NCBI GenBank assembly: GCA_902612125.1
Contig: CACMBV010000007.1
Location: forward strand, 28,734-92,733
Direction: 5' to 3'
Length of the DNA stretch: 64,000 nt
DNA from: an uncultured Verrucomicrobiota bacterium
GTDB lineage: Bacteria; Verrucomicrobiota; Verrucomicrobiia; Opitutales; Seribacteraceae
A program made the position numbers and the translations under genes. Shown piece by piece: positions 62,401 through 64,000 of the stretch. The stretch's first letter is position 1, and each line of letters begins with the position of its first letter. The notes under the pieces were generated by a model, which was not told where the DNA came from, ran no database searches, and worked only from the letters and a program-made list of their open reading frames with translations.

Positions 62401-64000
62401 TTTCACCTCACCACTTGCAATGAAGGCAACTCTACCTCCAGAAGAACCACGATTTTGAGCTACACCTGATAAGGTTACACCATTACCTGAACGAACTTCA
62501 ATTCGACCATGATTATAAATGCGGGTTGCCTCGAGCCTAACGGAACCTCCGGTCCCCGAAGCCGAGTCAGATCCGCCATTTCCTCCATTGGCACTGATCA
62601 GGACATTGGGTTCAATTATAATCTCAGCCGATGCCTTAAGATATATGGCTCCTCCTCCAGCTCCGGATCCTTTCACCGCAGCACCTCCAGAGCTTCCTCC
62701 CAAGAGATTATCCAATCCAGGGTTGCCGTAAAGCGAAGCACCACCTGAGCCATGACCGCCATAAGCAGCTCCATGTCCCTCTGAAGAGGCTTCAGTCGGA
62801 GCTCCCGGACCATTCCCGGTGTATGTTCCGGAACCCACACCGTCATAGCCTCCAAGAATACCCATTCCTCCTATGTCTTCAGAACTGCTCCCACCATTGG
62901 CATTAAGATTTGATCCCAATATTAGACTACCAGCCGTTGCCTCCAGGAGAAGTGCATTTTTACCTTTTAAATTAACTACCAGGTTACCGCCCAACCGAAT
63001 ACGTCCAAAGGAAAAACGGCAGACTGAATAAGGCCAGACAGCACCCGCTTCATCCTGATAAAATTTATCGTCAATGACACCATATGCAACCTGTCCACCT
63101 GAGTGAAGGAGGGTTGCCGAGTCGGTATCAATAGTGAGCGTGCCGGTCCTAAAGTCCAATTCCGTCAAGTTTGAAGGCCTCAGAATTCGTAGCGTTGCGG
63201 GTGTTCCCTCGATTGATCCGCTCCCGCCTTCCAACTTGATATTTTTTCGGCCCTCGTTAACGAAGGTGCTATTGGTTTCAAGAAAGATCCTGCCACCTCC
63301 ACCTCCTCCAGAACCTCCTGTAACATCCAAGATACCCTGGGATGTTATTTGTATATCTTTGCCTTTTAGATGGATTGCTCCACCTGATCCGCCAGCGGAG
63401 CCACTTAAACCACCACCTCCTGATGATCGGATAAGTGAATCGACCAGAATTTTCTGATTTGAAACAAGTCTAAGGGCTCCTCCTCCACCTCCTCCAGAAG
63501 TGGAGGAAATGAATCCACCACCACCGCTGCCACCGATCAGATGAGCGATCATACCATCACCGTAAGGTTGACCGCTGGTGAAGGTGGCACCACTGCCAGC
63601 ACCTCCATAACCTCCTCCGCCTGGATCCACTCCCGGCAGTCCACCGCCTGGTCCCAATCCTTTGCCATTAATTTCACCGCCATCCCATCCCCCTGCACCG
63701 GCTTGTCCGCGGTCTAGAGAATTACCTGCTCCGCCTGAAAGATCAAGTGAAGCCCCTACAACCAGATCACCTTTTGAAGAAATTATTTCCAGTGAGTTTC
63801 CACCCTTGATTAAAACTTCTAGCTCTCCCATTAGCTCAACCTTATCGAATTCAAACCGACAAACCTGATAAAGATGATCATTTCCGAGCGGATCCGTATA
63901 TGATTTTCTCAAAATTTCTCCAGACCTGCTATCTCCATTGGAATGATTCCAGGTGGCCAAGTCAGTGTGGATGATAAGTCTACCGTCTTCATAACGAACA
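50443..64000 (-). CDS. Giant multidomain LamG/PA14/Ig-like secreted protein, partial (5' end outside window)
   Basis: The frame is open from the window edge (64000) to the TAA at 50443-50445, at least 4,518 residues, and the N-terminus is missing. From N to C: three glycine-rich 280-residue modules (64000-61560); LamG (61450-60830); Ig-like and fibronectin-III-like units; LamG (60280-59660); a nested block (59320-57430) of two LamGs and PA14; a nested SHKW/FN3 block (57350-56300); a WLDA...HKW...HPY module that encloses a LamG (55715-55050); LamG (54980-54370); MBG/Ig-like repeats (SGLPVS..SS.PSVATVVG); another Ig-like unit enclosing a LamG (53480-52806); another HKW-HPY module; Ig-like repeats; DSDGDGLKND calcium-binding-like motif; terminal beta domain (YIVERSDNLRTW). 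Likely cell-surface or secreted adhesion/polysaccharide-binding protein. Confidence 0.88.
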   Translation of the reverse strand, partial: VRYEDGRLIIHTDLATWNHSNGDSRSGEILRKSYTDPLGNDHLYQVCRFEFDKVELMGELEVLIKGGNSLEIISSKGDLVVGASLDLSGGAGNSLDRGQAGAGGWDGGEINGKGLGPGGGLPGVDPGGGGYGGAGSGATFTSGQPYGDGMIAHLIGGSGGGGFISSTSGGGGGGALRLVSNQKILVDSLIRSSGGGGLSGSAGGSGGAIHLKGKDIQITSQGILDVTGGSGGGGGGRIFLETNSTFVNEGRKNIKLEGGSGSIEGTPATLRILRPSNLTELDFRTGTLTIDTDSATLLHSGGQVAYGVIDDKFYQDEAGAVWPYSVCRFSFGRIRLGGNLVVNLKGKNALLLEATAGSLILGSNLNANGGSSSEDIGGMGILGGYDGVGSGTYTGNGPGAPTEASSEGHGAAYGGHGSGGASLYGNPGLDNLLGGSSGGAAVKGSGAGGGAIYLKASAEIIIEPNVLISANGGNGGSDSASGTGGSVRLEATRIYNHGRIEVRSGNGVTLSGVAQNRGSSGGRVAFIASGEVKVGEIDTSGEWLSNEGSIFVGGAHLNTVLSVRDQKVVFDTKTGYFSVEGGAHGLGVITEHNYVDDVGQAWPYQICTFNFGEVDIKGASEVILRGDKPLVIKTVAGGNVYVGADLILDGGNADTTTGYGGRPVLNPWRGRSSEKLTGFGPGGPATAGNWGIGANYEYGNEQITELLPGSSGSSGRLYQGSGAGGGGLAIHAEGDLVIGEGVFISAKGGNGRADGIYDHGGGGSGGAIRLVGKNIDNRGLISVEGGNRGAGGGRVTMAASGTIQKGVISVGDGSFKEIKPPELILPEKIHLSYRTPNQVQFRTTVTTRPGNLVAYWPMDEGSGVITQDVAGKSIGSLVGGASWQDGHIGKAIRFDGTTGFVSTQATGSVLGIDGKKSRTISFWAYVEDGNPGSQPGFYGYGELSCPSGENRYWGIRNIKDGGYTQLLSQHRCWDPRVYHDNDLRNRWTHFAHLFNGSEVIMYMDGNLIANWTRGEISTGNAATFQFGRWRNDSNAYFQGSLDDLRIYDSALGGNEIQQIFAGKDIREEVIEHQFNLFATGDPTEFSISGLPDGLKVDSDKGEVVGVPSRVGVFDLNVSAFNMAGAGRTSLKLIVSKTKPLSSSISPKAVTSSSAKMSVQIMSDGGEPVSLSLFWGETDGGKNTNTSATDPNLWDHRINLDGNFSDGLVSRFVSGLDRNKTYFYRWLAGNSVSSEAWSLTVEDGMLAWWNFNENKNAFSLDQVSSRKATFVGLSESDRVFGKNGNGLKFGGAGEHVVAKGFKGIALDKPRTLTMWIKSSDAAGSILHWGSGGNGRLWEAEIVNGKFALNVGGGSLETAQTINDNNWHHISMVFPSAAVKLSDAVLYIDGLAQTVSLSGNPNISTGDEMDLMIGTNQNGNNFAGIIDEIRLYERGLSSNEVMSVFLNGTMVFKTSATAQPPVVELSSVVAEANASVTVVGQLLSKDITNPNVRIYYGLEDQGFNQADWNNSFVAVQGGAALPIGEFNATISGLVPGSRYYFRAFAQSLDGTDWSSGDPEVSTDLLGYWRMDETNGSAIHDGLAPFREAKMEGNDLNMTRPSGYRSKAIYLDGSTNRVHLDANGTDYLEESFDGRTISLWLKPDREFYTGPRIVNDQSLVGYYPFDTQSGSSTNDLSPNENKGTLLDGSSLQAGQYGQAVQLDGLNDRVSIPSTGTMSTLNQASHTISLWIMPEVSNSAKYTEGRLHAHGFLRGIDDTYYTNIESMLALTPSGSSYLTNGPSGRGLDFNNNADYRNAGIGINRNNNYLSLFNGVFYAPSTGSYQWEIRGNDDRGTIWLDLDQDGIFEVDGDLGSEQLFYQPNCCGTQSTSINLVAGHYRIAIAHGQGGGGSQQEAYFSTPGGGPTSLTLIKPSDYPTLFLTENEKTILNRGPLRLFLDGNNNMVYSHADSLSSVNVSTKQSLTVGNWAHLAIRADFNSSKLSLFLDGQKRDEVPLNNGGQLDLASSIAWNIGGNKIIWSDFFNGKIDDLRFYSSSLSDAEILSVFNDDLTGSPQAASKSQIIYDEGTDSSGLTIVLDENGLVKARIAEGGSISTVQSDVTVRDDNWHHLAVTFGDSPKTLKIYLDGNQKNDPVIHPTGTVALHLEEPSLGALTGSSSFPGYGSFKGYFDELRIYDRGLDAGEVAKIYTGDFLNNGFLDFLAIKKPLIMTQSAIDVMPNQATMRVEVQSIGGEIKTVSSASDTAFKRNTFETLEGWYSTYDLAGEYSNGQVVTKLSDISGSGRAFENVSGDPRVLLSGIKGKPVINFDGNDMLWTSHDFDHLTSTGFTILSLARYTGSANNRVISSRTRDFRFGFHGALTGRWFAQGWISTAGPLDTDWHLHVGKIEAMGGDPQATFRRDGEILISGSRGSDNTNFAPGVLQLGGYATNSERSACEIAELMIYNRELNEVELSQLEGFVAHKWQMNNELLPASHPYFTINPFGGEGAFSQKVSTGGDRPRVKIFWGDEQIETNSTAVDPSDDTKWDYVYEVNGTGKVGLGNFLGKVDNLIQDKQYFFRGHAENLGGEQWAPNTESFMAMDTTFTRHTMDGMVLWLDAQDIDGDGYSDAAYAEGVPLPIWIDKSSSEKHAKQSVAQKTPNYARNVFNGLPAVRFESGDAYNVGSLGVVYGNIHVFMVSKGSGVGIGATDGLTGWSLDTKTGNAFGAYKSENNTLQQVSLGFDPRTGYGMLIGEIAEIMVFDRALQKSEQEMVEGYLAHKWGVVADLAQTGFQITRGLRLYYPFSETDGSIVQDYSIEMRHASVINAELNVQGKFGSGVEFYKQGDFQHNARLDLLQNELEVPSMPWTISTWFWAPAEDIQEMRYPLAHSAGASYIMHSSFSSPQLHIGLFDASGNVERRTSYNINSLNGWHHMAVTSEIGKTKFFIDGSLVDQLSQSVTQKVSSIGNFMGGGASFSSKLDDFRVYDRTLSATEVIALYGNGDGDFGVHPYSKFPPSFDNVPVILPPKNPVVYWTFNELNGTQVRDDSGKNNHGVFDDNLTSTPNLFQYSEVGRNGTSLRFDGNQTVKLTNNNGSFDIRGPFSLCFWLKTSDTSAEVLSSGQFSIQISDGFMTAYANIGSQLKFTEPFLVPSDQWIHLIFTWDGNKLFLYRNNEKVVTPVNASGNLTGDTTLNLGGRKISSNGPFEGLIDDLRIFDQHLTAAQRNQVFNFIDPPLIAYFGEQFSYQIETLKGPTDFNATGLPQGYKVDNKRGLIFGEANQTGEFVITVTASNQSGTDVKAFNDPKLTVLKGRQSIISSNQGDLLTYGDPPLDLNVSATSGLPVSIQILEGNQSVDLNQTTLTIKKPGFVRLLASQGGDQNWLPAQSLLINYQIMPKELIIRPNDQFRKPDQVNPPFTVQLIGLAGNDSFNDFNITVNAPVLDGNLTHPTPVGIYDLNVTADLSPKYFYSYQQGTLRVSDKLEQKISFDQNLTNIQATLPYLVLTGQSQGMDGSLTQLPINYEVEDESVARILVTRKEALKGYWKLDENMYAGAKDQLGKYNGTLFGLSVNGTSNSWKPGLFGNGVALGVSQGRIDFGTVEIDSNFSVSFWINPNETQSNHCNILSKSGIPGMNVFRIKKNDQNGSIEVFLSLDGSTETQVLATPSAVLLNGLWTNLALTYEDVNGTISLYENSVLLSQSSGHYFTGTGLSSRFSSLVLGGGNLPIKAIVDDLRVYGITLNSAEVRSIYGGGAGDFNRIELIGAGQTRIVANQKGNSSYEVALPAYNYLTVVRVPQTLDIAPIPDHSVGDFPLKLEANASSGLPVSFRSSDPALATVVGQYLYLQGAGQVTITATQVGDRKYHPAIEKSRKLTIRWGNLFADSAPGLKLWFDATDINGDSQVDGANDFISGNRISMWADKSGNTNNPIQSYASKMPRWTPSKLNQKPIVTFDSNFSQIFDIQNAVSNPSFVFIVHRQNMPGQSKILGGDLSTTSSDGFVALEHASGNVQIISKAKTNSWSISTLRVAPNSQSLWVDGRIIGSQSFGQGVLAIDKVGQGFDGEIAEVLVFDKQVNAVNRQKIEGYLAHKWNLHEQLPALHPYSKEPPAFGGSQEIYWGGLIRYSENNQTKYRLPDRALGDPAFELTAFATSGLPVSFVSSNPSVATVVGNLVYLNGVGNTTISAIQMGDTRYHPAHPKSQVLKVIHPIQKEDQVINFEVIPIKVRDDPPFMVKAVSSSGLPVTYKVSSGPATINSNGLVILDGMSGSVSITAAQPGSAYFKPASPVVRIFAVSEKQRPIIVFPDSAAHGRLNDVISGHRPLILQGVYATSGAPFVITSSNSTIVEVHQGDQIIPQQEGSVVLSFNVPENENYVEAETQVKTLTVVKPTRENWMKFRQKDVRFDVLRQRFVSRMVGSGVDQNYATKVFNEGYVDSDGDGLKNDFERALGLDSLGPDSSHHLPIQYLGGIDGKQRISFIRYKNPRNTTGEVFRYIVERSDNLRTWTESGLSLEVAQALGGGMERVIFVSSEKIQTGKKSFLRLRVEKP
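57430..59320 (-). other. Nested domain block: LamG within LamG, PA14 within the inner LamG
   Basis: In the giant gene LamG-A starts LLGYWRMDETNG (about 59320) and reaches TISLWLKPDREFYTGP (about 59060), but its following strand IIYDEGTDSSGLTIVLDENG comes only at about 57830 and it ends DELRIYDRGLDAGEVAKIY (about 57460). Between the halves is LamG-B (GYYPFDTQSG at 59035 to TISLWIMPEVSNS at 58800, resuming TILNRGPLRLFLDGN at 58240 to DDLRFYSSSLSDAEI at 57890). LamG-B is itself interrupted by a PA14-like unit (GIDDTYY to TLIKPSDYP, about 58760-58250). Both interruptions fall at the same structural position. Confidence 0.6.
61560..64000 (-). repeat. Three tandem glycine-rich modules, about 840 bp period
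   Basis: Three modules each begin with a strand block of the form C[RT]F.F....[LI].G (CRFEFDKVELMG near 63850, CRFSFGRIRLGG near 63010, CTFNFGEVDIKG near 62170), giving a period close to 840 bp (280 residues). Each continues with a VGA.LDL.GG strand, a glycine-rich coil full of GGGG and GSGG, a short beta stretch (GGSGGAIHLKG, GGSVRLEATRIYNHG, GGGSGGAIRLVGK), and a GGR[IV] end. The first module is cut by the window edge, so the real number of copies could be larger. The proteins' repeated strands suggest a beta-helix-like fold. Confidence 0.75.

Noticed and set aside
61600..63900. Several plus-strand open frames rich in Ser, Pro and Ala opposite the giant gene
   Set aside because: They are the antisense of glycine-rich codons, lack initiation signals and have no recognisable domains.
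61560..64000. Repeat pattern that might suggest a CRISPR array
   Set aside because: The period is about 840 bp and the similarity is at protein level inside one open frame; no short identical repeats with equal spacers exist.

Overview
The window looks like a chromosomal segment of a Verrucomicrobiota bacterium, most likely of the Opitutales/Puniceicoccales type. This placement is an inference from gene content: a DUF1549/DUF1553 cytochrome-c protein next to a DUF1501 protein, DUF1080 and sugar-isomerase genes, a uronate/2-keto-3-deoxygluconate type cluster, and a giant secreted LamG/PA14/Ig-like protein with the C-terminus typical of that phylum. Base composition is moderate and several genes seem to use TTG starts.

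Layout. 0-5 kb: tail of a Xer-type recombinase, a secreted YceI protein, then a tight cysC-cysD-cysN operon (PAPS formation) that carries an unknown 373-residue protein. 5-8.3 kb: a secreted TIM-barrel glycosidase, a DUF1080 protein and a twin-arginine sugar isomerase-like protein. 8.3-17 kb: a ferredoxin, then sugar-acid catabolism (isomerase, Gfo/Idh/MocA oxidoreductase, 2-hydroxyacid dehydrogenase, Ldh_2 dehydrogenase, KDG kinase, SDR), its LacI-type regulator (apparently frameshifted at the 3' end) and an EamA exporter. 16.8-18.7 kb: a TonB-dependent receptor split by a frameshift in a G7 tract. 18.8-29 kb: MsrA, an esterase, the DUF1549/1553-DUF1501 pair, a GH32-like glycosidase, an SDR and a lipoprotein. 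29.3-29.7 kb: tmRNA, divergent from ppk1. 31.9-33.7 kb: a small membrane ORF, TonB and an alpha/beta hydrolase. 33.8 kb: UDP-glucose dehydrogenase. 35-44 kb (minus strand): nusB, ribH, a ribBA-like gene with a degenerate GTP cyclohydrolase II half, ligA, patB, a barrel protein, an MFS carrier and a two-RCK potassium channel. 44-48 kb: a PQQ-type propeller protein and priA. 48-64 kb (minus strand): a giant modular secreted protein that runs off the right edge, followed downstream by a secreted rhodanese and a TIGR02597-like secreted protein.

How it fits together: carbohydrate capture (TonB/receptor, secreted glycosidases, LamG protein) feeds sugar-acid catabolism, while the minus-strand block at 35-44 kb is mostly housekeeping. 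The most unusual feature is the giant protein. At least five of its modules sit inside other modules (LamG in LamG, PA14 in LamG, LamG in an Ig-like unit, and so on), a nested architecture that I can read directly from the split motifs. Other points of interest are two clear homopolymer frameshifts, two unannotated small membrane ORFs, an unusually long acidic tmRNA tag and an operator-like 22-bp-phased direct repeat.
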